DNA from: an uncultured Muribaculaceae bacterium | Lineage (GTDB): Bacteria; Bacteroidota; Bacteroidia; Bacteroidales; Muribaculaceae | Direction: 5' to 3' | NCBI GenBank assembly: GCA_910588035.1 | Contig: CAJUPY010000033.1 | Span: forward strand, 1-17,427 | Length of the DNA: 17,427 nt | In this document: positions 7,429 to 14,177 of the stretch, piece after piece | How the letters are laid out: the number at the start of each line of letters is the position of its first letter | Position numbering within the stretch: the stretch's first letter is position 1 | The notes under the pieces: model-generated | What the model saw: only the letters and a program-made list of their open reading frames with translations | Told to the model about the DNA's origin: nothing | Database searches by the model: none | Made by a program: the position numbers and the translations under genes

Positions 7429-8415
7429 TTAGGGTATTGTTCTCAGAATGGTGTGTCTCATCAGCAATTCAACCACGACAAGCGACAGAGCGATGAAGGC
7501 CCAGATCATATAGTTGTCTTCTGTGTGGGAATAATTGCGTACGTCCATCTCGGTTTTTTCAAGTGAGTCAATCTGGTCAAACACCTCTTGCAGAACGTTG
7601 TTGCCTGTAGCACGGAAGTATTTTCCGCCTGTGATAGATGCGATCTCGCGCAGCGTTGACTCGTCGATGACGACTTCTTGCGGAACATATTCGATTTTGC
7701 CGAAATAATTCTGTTGGGGATACAGGGCGGTGCCGTTAGTGCCGATGCCGATAGTGTAAATTTTTATACCATATTTTTTTGCGATCTCGGCAGCTGTGAC
7801 CGGTGCTACATTTCCGGTGTTGTTAGATCCGTCGGTGAGCAAGATGATTGTCTTTGATTTGGCATTGCTGTCTTTGATGCGGTTGATCGAGGTCACGATG
7901 CCGTCACCGATTGCGGTTGAATTTCCGAGCATTCCCATCTCAATGCCGTTGATATAGTTTGTCAGCACTGCACGGTCCATTGTCATCGGAACACCTGTGA
8001 AACTCTCGGCAGCGAAGAGCACCAGACCTATGTTGTCATTCTCTCTGTTGGTCACGAAGTTTGAGGCAACCTTTTTGGCGGCTTCGAGACGGTCTGGCTT
8101 GAAGTCACGGGCGAGCATACTGGGCGAGACATCAAGAGTGAGAACGATGTCGATGCCCTCGGTGTTGGTCGTGTTCCATGAGTCGTGGGTCTGGGGGCGT
8201 GCTATCATGATTATCAGACAGCCGATAGCCGCAAGCCTCAACAGAAAGAGTCCGTGGAGCAAAAATTCCTTGAAACTGCGTCTGACGCCTGCAAAGGGAG
8301 ACACAGAAGAAACTTCAAGTGCCGGATGTGCGTTGCCATGCTTGACGATATACCATGCAATCAGCGGTATATAAAGCAGAAACAACCATAAATATCCTGG
8401 ATTAGCGAATTGCAT
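7429..8415 (-). CDS. batA: BatA: membrane-anchored von Willebrand A protein
   Basis: The protein has 328 residues. It begins with the family-typical MQFANPGYLWLFLLYIPLIA and has membrane helices at about 8-24 and 53-72. The vWA domain (about 87-285) starts IDIVLTLDVSPSM with D95-x-S97-x-S99 as the MIDAS motif; T167 in GNSTAIGDG and D195 in ILLTDGSNN complete it. A C-terminal helix lies at about 303-320. BatA and BatB are paralogues in the same operon with the same topology. It lies 54 nt after the preceding gene; no promoter match is visible in that gap. Confidence 0.93.
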   Translation of the reverse strand: MQFANPGYLWLFLLYIPLIAWYIVKHGNAHPALEVSSVSPFAGVRRSFKEFLLHGLFLLRLAAIGCLIIMIARPQTHDSWNTTNTEGIDIVLTLDVSPSMLARDFKPDRLEAAKKVASNFVTNRENDNIGLVLFAAESFTGVPMTMDRAVLTNYINGIEMGMLGNSTAIGDGIVTSINRIKDSNAKSKTIILLTDGSNNTGNVAPVTAAEIAKKYGIKIYTIGIGTNGTALYPQQNYFGKIEYVPQEVVIDESTLREIASITGGKYFRATGNNVLQEVFDQIDSLEKTEMDVRNYSHTEDNYMIWAFIALSLVVVELLMRHTILRTIP

Positions 8416-8469
8416 ATTTAAAATTTTCTAAAGCTTGTCTATGTTTTTATTATAACCGTTTGTAAACCT

Positions 8470-9462
8470 TCATGGTTTGCGCTGTTCAACACTCTTTTCA
8501 CCCTCGGCGTCAGGCTTCGGGTCTTCGGGTTTGGTATCTTCGACAAACTGCATGGCAGCGTTAAACGATCTGACATTGTCTTCAGGCATAGGTCTGACCT
8601 TTGCAAATTTGACGAAGTCGGCGATTTCAAGAATCTGGCGCATCAGTTTGTTAGGCAGACGTGTCTCTTCGTTTTCGTTAAGTGTACGCGTGATTTGTGA
8701 AGAAGTCATCTCCATTGCGTTTATGCCGAAACGTTCCTGAAGATATATGCGTAGAATGTCGGTTAGCTCGGTATAATATTCTTTTTCTTGTCCGGAAGCA
8801 CACAAGTTGCGGTCTTTCAAATGAGTGAGATCGCGTATGGCGACTTCGTATGGCGACAGTTTCGGCGCGGCCGATTTGAAAGGCATTGCAAGACCTTTTT
8901 TTCTGAAACGGATGATCAGATATGTCGCGAGTGGAATTATTATGAGCGCGAGTAATATCCATTCCCAGTAATCGATAAGGAAATCAGGCAGGAAATCATA
9001 CCATTTCGAGTCACCTTTCTCAATATCTGCATCGGGATTGATTGTTTCCATTTGTGAAACATCAACCGGATAGACTTTCAGGCTGAGTTTATTTGACTTC
9101 AGGGTGTCACGTCCGATCAGGTATCTGATTTCCGGTATGACGTAGTCGCCGGAGTCAAAAGACTGTATGATGATGTCTTGTTTGATTTCCATCAGGTTAT
9201 TGCCGAGCATCGTAGTGTCGGCTTCAGGAACGTCAACGACTTCAACAGCTTCGGTCAGCAGAGACTGGGGTTTTACCAACAGGACACCCTCCGTGTTTTC
9301 GGGCACAACGATGTTGAGATGAAGTCTTGTAACGCGGCCCATTTCGAGTGACGTGGAGTCAAGTTGTGCCTTTACGCTGTTCGGCGCACCCCAAACGGGC
9401 AATGTCCCCATTAAAAATGCTGATGTTGCAAAAGCGGCGATATATCTTTTGAAATTACTCAT
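8470..9462 (-). CDS. Bat operon signal-peptide and single-helix membrane protein (unnamed third gene)
   Basis: The protein has 330 residues. Residues 1-25 are a signal peptide ending near PVWGAP. Residues about 26-160 are a beta-rich periplasmic domain (LEMGRVTRLHLNIVVPEN; SGDYVIPEIRYLIG). One membrane helix lies at about 168-185, followed by RFRKKG and a helical cytoplasmic tail (about 200-305) with LSPYEVAIRDLTHLKD and EYYTELTDILRIYLQERFGI. The same layout, with a short helical tail after the helix, occurs in BatD, so it may be a small BatD-like protein. The position between DUF58 and batA is common in Bacteroidales Bat operons. It starts 14 nt after the DUF58 stop. I know no experimental function. 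Confidence 0.8.
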   Translation of the reverse strand: MSNFKRYIAAFATSAFLMGTLPVWGAPNSVKAQLDSTSLEMGRVTRLHLNIVVPENTEGVLLVKPQSLLTEAVEVVDVPEADTTMLGNNLMEIKQDIIIQSFDSGDYVIPEIRYLIGRDTLKSNKLSLKVYPVDVSQMETINPDADIEKGDSKWYDFLPDFLIDYWEWILLALIIIPLATYLIIRFRKKGLAMPFKSAAPKLSPYEVAIRDLTHLKDRNLCASGQEKEYYTELTDILRIYLQERFGINAMEMTSSQITRTLNENEETRLPNKLMRQILEIADFVKFAKVRPMPEDNVRSFNAAMQFVEDTKPEDPKPDAEGEKSVEQRKP

Positions 9463-9476
9463 ATCTCTGTTTAATG

Positions 9477-10352
9477 TTATCTGACGCCACGGTGTTTGAA
9501 CAGGCCCATCAGTGATTTGACATAATCTTCATCGGTTGCTATGGATGTGTGGTCAACCCGACATTTGTTCATGACGGCAATCATAGACTGCTGCCGCTCG
9601 TACCACCACTTGTTGTAGGTTTTTCGTGTTGACGATGACGAAGTGTCTATCCACCTGTCTTTCCCGGTCTCAAGGTCGGTCACGCGCATGAAACCGACAT
9701 CAGGCAATTGCGCGTCTCGTTTGTCGTAGATCTGAATCGCTATGACATCGTGTTTGTTTGAAGCGATTGTCAATGCTTTCTGATAGTCGTCAGAGGTGAT
9801 GAAGTCTGAGATCAGGAACGTCGTGCAGCGTTTTTTAAGGGCATCGGTAAAGAATCTGAGCACTTGTCCGATCTCTGTTCCCTTGCTTTCAGGAGTAAAA
9901 TCAAGAAGTTCTCTGATTATGAACAAAATGTGTTTGCGCCCTTTTTTAGGAGGAATGAACTTTTCAATTTTGTCTGAAAAGAAAATTACACCGATTTTGT
10001 CGTTGTTCTGAATTGCTGAAAACGAGATAGTGGCTGCTATTTCAGCAATCATCTGTTTCTTTTCTTCTCCGACAGCACCGAACAGACGGCTTGCCGACAC
10101 ATCGACAAGCAACATCACCGTCATCTCTCGCTCTTCTTCATAGACCTTCACATAGGGTCGGTTGTGGCGGGCGGTCACATTCCAGTCAATGTCGCGGATA
10201 TCGTCGCCATATTGATACTCGCGCACTTCTGAAAACATCATTCCTCGTCCTTTGAAGGCCGAGTGATATTCTCCGGCGAAAATGTTTTGAGACAATCCCC
10301 GCGTTTTTATTTCAATTTTTCTTACTTTCTTAAGCAGCTCGTTTGCGTCCAT
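9477..10352 (-). CDS. DUF58 protein (MoxR-associated, vWA-like)
   Basis: The protein has 291 residues, with no signal peptide or clear membrane helix. The DUF58 signature is strong: SEVREYQYGDDIRDIDWNVT then ARHNRPYVKVYEEERE (about 41-75). It is followed by a vWA-like core beginning MLLVDVSAS with D84-x-S86-x-S88, and later CTTFLISDFIT. DUF58 proteins are nearly always encoded next to a MoxR ATPase, as here, and are thought to act as its substrate or adaptor in the cytoplasm. The ATG at 10352 is preceded by no Shine-Dalgarno-like sequence. A spacer of about 110 nt separates it from moxR; see the hairpin and short frame listed there. Confidence 0.92.
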   Translation of the reverse strand: MDANELLKKVRKIEIKTRGLSQNIFAGEYHSAFKGRGMMFSEVREYQYGDDIRDIDWNVTARHNRPYVKVYEEEREMTVMLLVDVSASRLFGAVGEEKKQMIAEIAATISFSAIQNNDKIGVIFFSDKIEKFIPPKKGRKHILFIIRELLDFTPESKGTEIGQVLRFFTDALKKRCTTFLISDFITSDDYQKALTIASNKHDVIAIQIYDKRDAQLPDVGFMRVTDLETGKDRWIDTSSSSTRKTYNKWWYERQQSMIAVMNKCRVDHTSIATDEDYVKSLMGLFKHRGVR

Positions 10353-10373
10353 GAAGTTGGAGGTTTTGTTTTT

Positions 10374-10430
10374 TCAGTTAATGGATTTACAGTCGGAAGC
10401 CGTGACGATGGTCACCGATCCCGACTGCAT
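10374..10430 (-). CDS. Possible 18-residue leader peptide between moxR and DUF58
   Basis: An ATG at 10430 opens a frame of 18 codons, MQSGSVTIVTASDCKSIN, ending in TGA at 10374-10376. AAGGA sits 3 nt before the ATG, which is closer than usual and in a genome with few such sites. The frame does not join moxR or DUF58. Its codons are more GC-rich than the flanks. It overlaps the stem of the hairpin at 10390-10427, so the base composition may reflect RNA structure instead of coding. A chance frame of this length is quite possible. Confidence 0.25.
   Translation of the reverse strand: MQSGSVTIVTASDCKSIN
10390..10427 (-). other. Intercistronic RNA hairpin between moxR and DUF58
   Basis: Two nested inverted repeats are visible: CAGTCGG (10390-10396) pairs with CCGACTG (10421-10427), and GTGAC (10402-10406) pairs with GTCAC (10411-10415) around a 4-base loop. 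The internal segments are partly paired. No run of T follows in the direction of transcription, so it does not look like an intrinsic terminator. It could be a processing or stability element that sets different levels of MoxR and the downstream Bat proteins. Confidence 0.5.
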
Positions 10431-10465
10431 GTATCCTTATGACAACTCTTTTAGCAGATCTGCTA

Positions 10466-11461
10466 TCAGGGAACTTCGACTTTGTCGAGGATCTCAGATA
10501 TGATTTCGTCGGCATTTATGTTGTTGGCCTCGGCTTCATAGGTGAGGCCGATTCGGTGGCGCAATACATCGTGACAAACGGCACGGACATCTTCAGGAAC
10601 AACATAACCTCTCTGACGCAGGAAGGCATAGGCGCGTGCGGCGCGTGCAAGACTGATTGATGCACGTGGTGACGCTCCGAAAGCTATGATTGTCGACAGG
10701 TCGTTCAGACCGCAATCGCCGGGGAAGCGGGTTGCAAAAACAATATCAACGATGTAACGTTCAATTTTTTCGTCAAGATAGATGTTCTCGACCACTTTTT
10801 GTGCCTCGACGATCTCTTCAGGACGCAGCAGCGGAACAATTTTCTTTCTTTCGTTAGATGTGTTTTGTCTGATAATGACTTTTTCCTCTTCTTTAGACGG
10901 ATAACCGATCACAACCTTGAGCAGGAAGCGGTCGACCTGTGCCTCAGGAAGAGGATAGGTTCCCTCCTGTTCGATCGGGTTTTGTGTCGCCATGACCAGA
11001 AATGGCTCGTCAAGGACAAACGTGCTTTCTCCAATCGTGACCTGACGTTCCTGCATTGCCTCGAGCAACGCACTCTGCACTTTTGCCGGAGCACGGTTGA
11101 TTTCATCTGCGAGTACGAAGTTTGCGAAAACCGGGCCGCGTTTGACCTGAAATTGTTCTTTCTGAACACTGTAGATCATTGTACCCGTCACGTCGGCCGG
11201 CAACATGTCGGGCGTGAACTGTATGCGGCTGTATTTTGCGTCTACGAGTTGTGCGAGGGTCTTGATCGCAAGTGTCTTCGCAAGACCCGGCACTCCTTCA
11301 AGAAGTACATGGCCGTTTGAAAGCAATGCGATCAGAAGTGATTCAATGAGATGTTTCTGACCGACTATCGTCTGGTCCATACCTTTGGTGATGATATTGA
11401 CGAAGTTGCTTTTTGAAGCCACAAGGTCATTGAGCTCTCTGATGTTTACTGATTCACTCAT
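10466..11461 (-). CDS. MoxR-family AAA+ ATPase, first gene of Bat operon
   Basis: From ATG at 11461 the protein has 331 residues, a normal length for this family. It shows Walker A GVPGLAKT (56-63), Walker B VLADEINRAP (116-125), sensor 1 MATQNP (157-162), the LPEAQVDRFL box (171-180) and the helical lid with FGASPRASISL. MoxR ATPases hydrolyse ATP and act as chaperone-like partners of vWA proteins such as DUF58 and BatA/BatB. The frame extends upstream to 11542, but I reject that start because the putative promoter (11519-11549) would lie inside it and the extension looks non-coding. The promoter in front of this gene is the only good one found for the eight-gene operon. Confidence 0.95.
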   Translation of the reverse strand: MSESVNIRELNDLVASKSNFVNIITKGMDQTIVGQKHLIESLLIALLSNGHVLLEGVPGLAKTLAIKTLAQLVDAKYSRIQFTPDMLPADVTGTMIYSVQKEQFQVKRGPVFANFVLADEINRAPAKVQSALLEAMQERQVTIGESTFVLDEPFLVMATQNPIEQEGTYPLPEAQVDRFLLKVVIGYPSKEEEKVIIRQNTSNERKKIVPLLRPEEIVEAQKVVENIYLDEKIERYIVDIVFATRFPGDCGLNDLSTIIAFGASPRASISLARAARAYAFLRQRGYVVPEDVRAVCHDVLRHRIGLTYEAEANNINADEIISEILDKVEVP

Positions 11462-11518
11462 TATTTTATATTTCTTAAATTTATTGTTGTCGTCAGATAA
11501 GGCTTTAATAACTTTTGG

Positions 11519-11549
11519 CAAAGTTAAAAAATTGGACTGCAACGATAAA
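11519..11549 (-). promoter_or_regulatory. Putative Bat operon promoter
   Basis: On the minus strand TTTA (11546-11549) is followed after exactly 19 nt by TAACTTTG (11519-11526) and then C. The -7 element matches TAnnTTTG fully; the -33 element has one mismatch to TTTG. The predicted transcript start lies near 11512, giving a leader of about 50 nt before the moxR ATG. Confidence 0.6.
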
Positions 11550-11610
11550 CATAATGAGTGTTAAATTTAACTATTAATCGTTTAGCAGTTCAAATGTTCA
11601 ACTTAAAAAA

Positions 11611-12684
11611 TCATTTCCTATATTTAGAATATATTTCACTACCTTTTTGTTTAGCGTCTTTCAGACTTTTTTCATCAAGGCGGTTGATTCCATATTTTTC
11701 GGCAGGCGGAATGACCACGACAGTGTTTGGGGCGATGCGGTCCGGATCGCCCAATCTGTCGCTGTTTTCAATATAAATGTAAGCCCAGAATTCCATTGCG
11801 CCGAAATATTGCCGTGCCATTGTAGTAAGAAAACGGTCTCGTCTGACCGTGTCTGTGACAACCGAAGGCTTGGTTGCGACATCGGTCAATGGCATCTCAC
11901 TCTCAACGGTATCTTCATCAACTTTCTGCTCTGTAATCTCGGTCGCTGTCTGAAAAACAGTCTCCTCTTCTGCTTCAGTAATGTCGGGCTTGGTGCTGAA
12001 CATGAAATAAGCTGAGCAGAACCCGATGATCCCTCCGATGACAAGTCCGCAGACCAACGCAGGCCAATATTTGTTTTTATAAATGACCAATGGTTCTGCT
12101 GTGTCGTCATCTGAATCATGTGCGATAATTTCATCTTCAGGTTCGATGTCAATCTGATCGTTTTCCGGGATATTGTCGGAAAACGGCGGCTCTTGTCGGC
12201 CCGGTTCGGAATTTTCTGCTTCATGGATTCCGGTGGATTCCGGATGTGTCGAATCTGGTTGGGTCATGTCGATGACCATATCAAATGCATTTTCAATTTC
12301 ATCTGAGTCCGGTTCATTGCCATTGTCCATGATTTGCTCACAGGTCTGCATTGTAGATGTTGTCTCGATGTCTTCGTCGGTTGCCACATCGAGCATCGCC
12401 TCTGTGACATTGTCATCGAGCTCTTCAGCTTCAAAACAAGAAAACGGCCGGTTGACGCTGTCAGACATCTCTTTGTCGGGAATGAATACAATCGTTTCAG
12501 AATCGCCTTCTCTGATCAGAAATTGTCCGAACCCTCTGATTTTGACCTTGCCGTCTTTCTTGATGCCGTCGCCGGCAGTCGTGAAAAATGTCTTTATGAA
12601 AGTCTCAATGGCTGCCTGATCTTTACCCGGCATGCGTTCAGCCATTAAATTTGTAAGCTCTTTTAGTGTTAATGTCTGATTCAT
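11611..12684 (-). CDS. Membrane-spanning HU-like protein with C-terminal LysM-like domain
   Basis: From ATG at 12684 the protein has 357 residues. Residues 1-90 resemble an HU/IHF domain (LTLKELTNLMAERMPG; VKIRGFGQFLIREGDSETI; SVNRPFSCFEAEEL). Residues about 90-198 are a strongly acidic, disordered-looking linker. A membrane helix lies at about 206-230 (YWPALVCGLVIGGIIGFC), with lysines just before it, so the N-terminus should be cytoplasmic. Residues about 231-283 are a second acidic linker, and about 284-334 look like LysM (FLTTMARQYFGAMEFWAYIY, ENSDRLGDPDRIAPNTVVVI), which in other proteins binds peptidoglycan. The chosen start overlaps the upstream HU stop by 4 nt (ATGA); a start at 12720 is less likely. 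The architecture suggests a DNA-to-envelope tether, which is inference. Confidence 0.85.
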   Translation of the reverse strand: MNQTLTLKELTNLMAERMPGKDQAAIETFIKTFFTTAGDGIKKDGKVKIRGFGQFLIREGDSETIVFIPDKEMSDSVNRPFSCFEAEELDDNVTEAMLDVATDEDIETTSTMQTCEQIMDNGNEPDSDEIENAFDMVIDMTQPDSTHPESTGIHEAENSEPGRQEPPFSDNIPENDQIDIEPEDEIIAHDSDDDTAEPLVIYKNKYWPALVCGLVIGGIIGFCSAYFMFSTKPDITEAEEETVFQTATEITEQKVDEDTVESEMPLTDVATKPSVVTDTVRRDRFLTTMARQYFGAMEFWAYIYIENSDRLGDPDRIAPNTVVVIPPAEKYGINRLDEKSLKDAKQKGSEIYSKYRK

Positions 12685-12950
12685 TGCTTTTTCAATAGAG
12701 AAGTTGCAGGAGTGAAACATATTTCTACCACCGGTGGTAGTAGAATCCGTTTTCCGGTTATTGCGTCGGTGACGATTTTTTCATCTTCCTTACGGGTTTC
12801 AAAACTTCCGAATGAAGGTATCGCGACACGGTCACGGTCACACAGTGCAGCTGTTATTGCCGATGACAGAGCCTCGGTCATGGCCATGATCTCCTTGCTG
12901 TCTGTCGCAAGCGTTTTTGATAGGGTTGTGGTAAATGTTTTGCTATCCAT
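12681..12950 (-). CDS. HU-family DNA-binding protein, divergent arm
   Basis: The protein has 89 residues, the usual HU length. Residues 1-40 give the helical dimer part, and VAIPSFGSFETRKED (42-56) matches the HU core (GFGSFEVRER). In the DNA-binding arm the usual R-N-P-x-T-G is replaced by T61-D62-A63-I64-T65-G66, so the conserved arginine and the DNA-kinking proline are missing. It may therefore bend DNA less, or act mainly as a partner of the membrane HU protein whose start overlaps its stop. HU proteins form dimers, so a heterodimer with that neighbour is possible but unproven. Confidence 0.88.
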   Translation of the reverse strand: MDSKTFTTTLSKTLATDSKEIMAMTEALSSAITAALCDRDRVAIPSFGSFETRKEDEKIVTDAITGKRILLPPVVEICFTPATSLLKKQ

Positions 12951-12958
12951 AGATTTTA

Positions 12959-12966
12959 CAAAGGTA
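12959..12966 (-). promoter_or_regulatory. Putative -7 element immediately before the HU gene
   Basis: The minus strand reads TACCTTTG, an exact match to TAnnTTTG. Only 8 nt separate it from the HU ATG at 12950, so transcription would start at or within a few bases of the start codon. I see no TTTG-like -33 element at the expected distance. Confidence 0.45.
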
Positions 12967-13006
12967 CGAATTTTTGGATCTGCCTTCTCTTGTCGGTGAT
13001 GAAATT

Positions 13007-13372
13007 TCAGTGCTTCACGACATTGGTCTTACGTTGATATCTGTGCTTCACAATCCGATAGGATTCGGCTACAAGCCCGAGAATCTCTTCGTCGCGTATA
13101 TCTCCGCCAAATTGCAACTCTATCCAATACTTCGCAATCATATTCCGATGGCTTGAGCATGCCGAACGTGTTTCGTGGAGTTCGGCTATTTTTTCGGCTG
13201 ATCCTTTGACGGTGACCCCCTTGAAGTCATCAATGTCAAGCAGGCAGAACATATGGTCACAGACGTAAAAAACAAGGATTGAGCTGAAACGTGCGGCGAA
13301 TTTTCCGAACGGAGTTTTTTCAGTGACCCCTTCAAACGAGAGACAATATTCTCTAAACTGTTCAATGTCCAT
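13007..13372 (-). CDS. MmcQ/YjbR family protein
   Basis: The protein has 121 residues, typical for this family. The family markers are present: SFEGVTEKTPFGK (12-24), a central strand MFCLLDIDDFKGVTVKGSAE (41-60), KYWIELQFGG (81-90) and the closing ILGLVAESYRIVKHR (97-111). The fold (CyaY-like) is known, and the family is often named DNA-binding, but the cellular role is not established. It is cytoplasmic by sequence. It lies downstream of yjbQ and the HD remnant and 56 nt before HU; no strong promoter is visible directly upstream of it. Confidence 0.88.
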   Translation of the reverse strand: MDIEQFREYCLSFEGVTEKTPFGKFAARFSSILVFYVCDHMFCLLDIDDFKGVTVKGSAEKIAELHETRSACSSHRNMIAKYWIELQFGGDIRDEEILGLVAESYRIVKHRYQRKTNVVKH

Positions 13373-13556
13373 AATTATGCGTTTTTCTTACATTTACAAC
13401 CCTCGATGCGGTCGTCTGTAACCGGTTGTCACCATTCCGAATCGTGATATGCGGTGCGGCGTCGAAACTGTCGTATAGCGGCAATATTTCTGCTTTGATA
13501 TAGTCTTTCAGTGACTTGTTTGATGCACACGTTTTCTGTCTGCCGGTCTTCTCCAT
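13362..13556 (-). pseudogene. Probable remnant of an HD-domain hydrolase gene
   Basis: The open frame gives 64 residues. Its first half, LKDYIKAEILPLYDSFDAA (about 16-34), strongly resembles the start of Bacteroidales HD-domain phosphohydrolases, where the next residues are normally an AH-x-x-x-H-V block. Here the frame continues as PHITIRNGD, which does not fit. If two bases (CA in a CACA context near 13455) are restored, the reading becomes AHRISRFGMVTTGY, close to the expected continuation, and it stops at 13394-13396. The rest of a normal HD protein (well over 100 residues) is missing, and the mmcQ start overlaps the remnant. An alternative is a short real protein of unknown function. Confidence 0.4.
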
Positions 13557-13561
13557 TATAT

Positions 13562-13975
13562 TTATTCTCCAGTTATCGTGGCCACTAATCTTCTTGGTCC
13601 GCCATAGTGTCTGAATTCACATAAGTAGATTCCTTGCCATGTGCCGAGATTCATTCTGCCGTCAGTGATTGGAATGGTCACTGATTGACCGATGATCGAA
13701 GCCTTGGCGTGTGACGGCATGTCGTCGTCTCCCTCCATGGTGTGGGTGTAATAAGGTTGACGTTCTTTGACCAGACGGTCAAAAACAGATTTCAGATCGG
13801 TTCTCACATCGGGGTCGGCATTCTCATTGATGGTCAATGCCGCCGATGTATGTTTTATGAAAAGATTGAGCAGTCCTACCCGTGGAAGTGGAGGCAGATG
13901 ACTTGCCACCTCATCTGTCACGAGGTGAAAACCATTCTTGCGGGGAACGAGTGCGAATTCAATTTGTTGCCACAT
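13562..13975 (-). CDS. yjbQ: YjbQ family protein (UPF0047, secondary thiamine-phosphate synthase type)
   Basis: The protein has 137 residues, the usual length. It shows the invariant blocks FIKHTSAALTINENADPDVR (39-58), HTMEGDDDMPSHAKASIIGQ (78-97) and MNLGTWQGIYLCEFR (108-122). His42, His78 and His89 are likely metal or active-site residues. Family members of E. coli have weak thiamine-phosphate synthase activity; the main cellular role is uncertain. It is cytoplasmic and the first gene of the leftward group with its own promoter. Confidence 0.93.
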   Translation of the reverse strand: MWQQIEFALVPRKNGFHLVTDEVASHLPPLPRVGLLNLFIKHTSAALTINENADPDVRTDLKSVFDRLVKERQPYYTHTMEGDDDMPSHAKASIIGQSVTIPITDGRMNLGTWQGIYLCEFRHYGGPRRLVATITGE

Positions 13976-14015
13976 GTGTCGTGCTTTGAGTTGTTATTGC
14001 AGTAGCGCTGTTGTG

Positions 14016-14047
14016 CAAAATTAGTCAAATTTGGTGATAATGACAAC
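14016..14047 (-). promoter_or_regulatory. Putative yjbQ promoter
   Basis: On the minus strand GTTG (14044-14047) is followed after 20 nt by TAATTTTG (14016-14023) and C. The -7 matches TAnnTTTG exactly and the -33 matches in the last three bases. The predicted leader is about 33 nt. It is back to back with the valS promoter. Confidence 0.55.
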
Positions 14048-14098
14048 AGTTTTGCAAGTCATTGAATTTTTTATGTCTCGGTTTTCATCGCGATAATA

Positions 14099-14129
14099 TT
14101 TGAGGATTAAATAAAATTTAGTAATTTCG
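14099..14129 (+). promoter_or_regulatory. Putative valS promoter
   Basis: TTTG (14099-14102) is followed after exactly 19 nt by TAATTTCG (14122-14129), one base away from TAnnTTTG. The predicted transcript start is near 14136, about 42 nt before the valS ATG. I see no T-box-like leader in this short stretch. Confidence 0.5.
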
Positions 14130-14177
14130 TGGCTTGATTTTGAAAATAACGGTAACCATAATAACAGCGACTTATCA

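Noticed and set aside
10799..11320. Plus-strand frame of 173 codons opposite moxR.
   Set aside because: It is antisense to the conserved Walker and sensor motifs and resembles no known protein.
11560..11571. Palindrome GTTAAATTTAAC upstream of the Bat promoter as an operator.
   Set aside because: It is AT-only apart from its ends and lies in an AT-rich spacer, so chance is a sufficient explanation without conservation data.
12684..12720. Longer start for the HU-LysM protein at 12720.
   Set aside because: The extra 12 residues lie within the upstream HU gene and do not fit the HU N-terminus; the ATGA overlap at 12684 is the usual coupled start.
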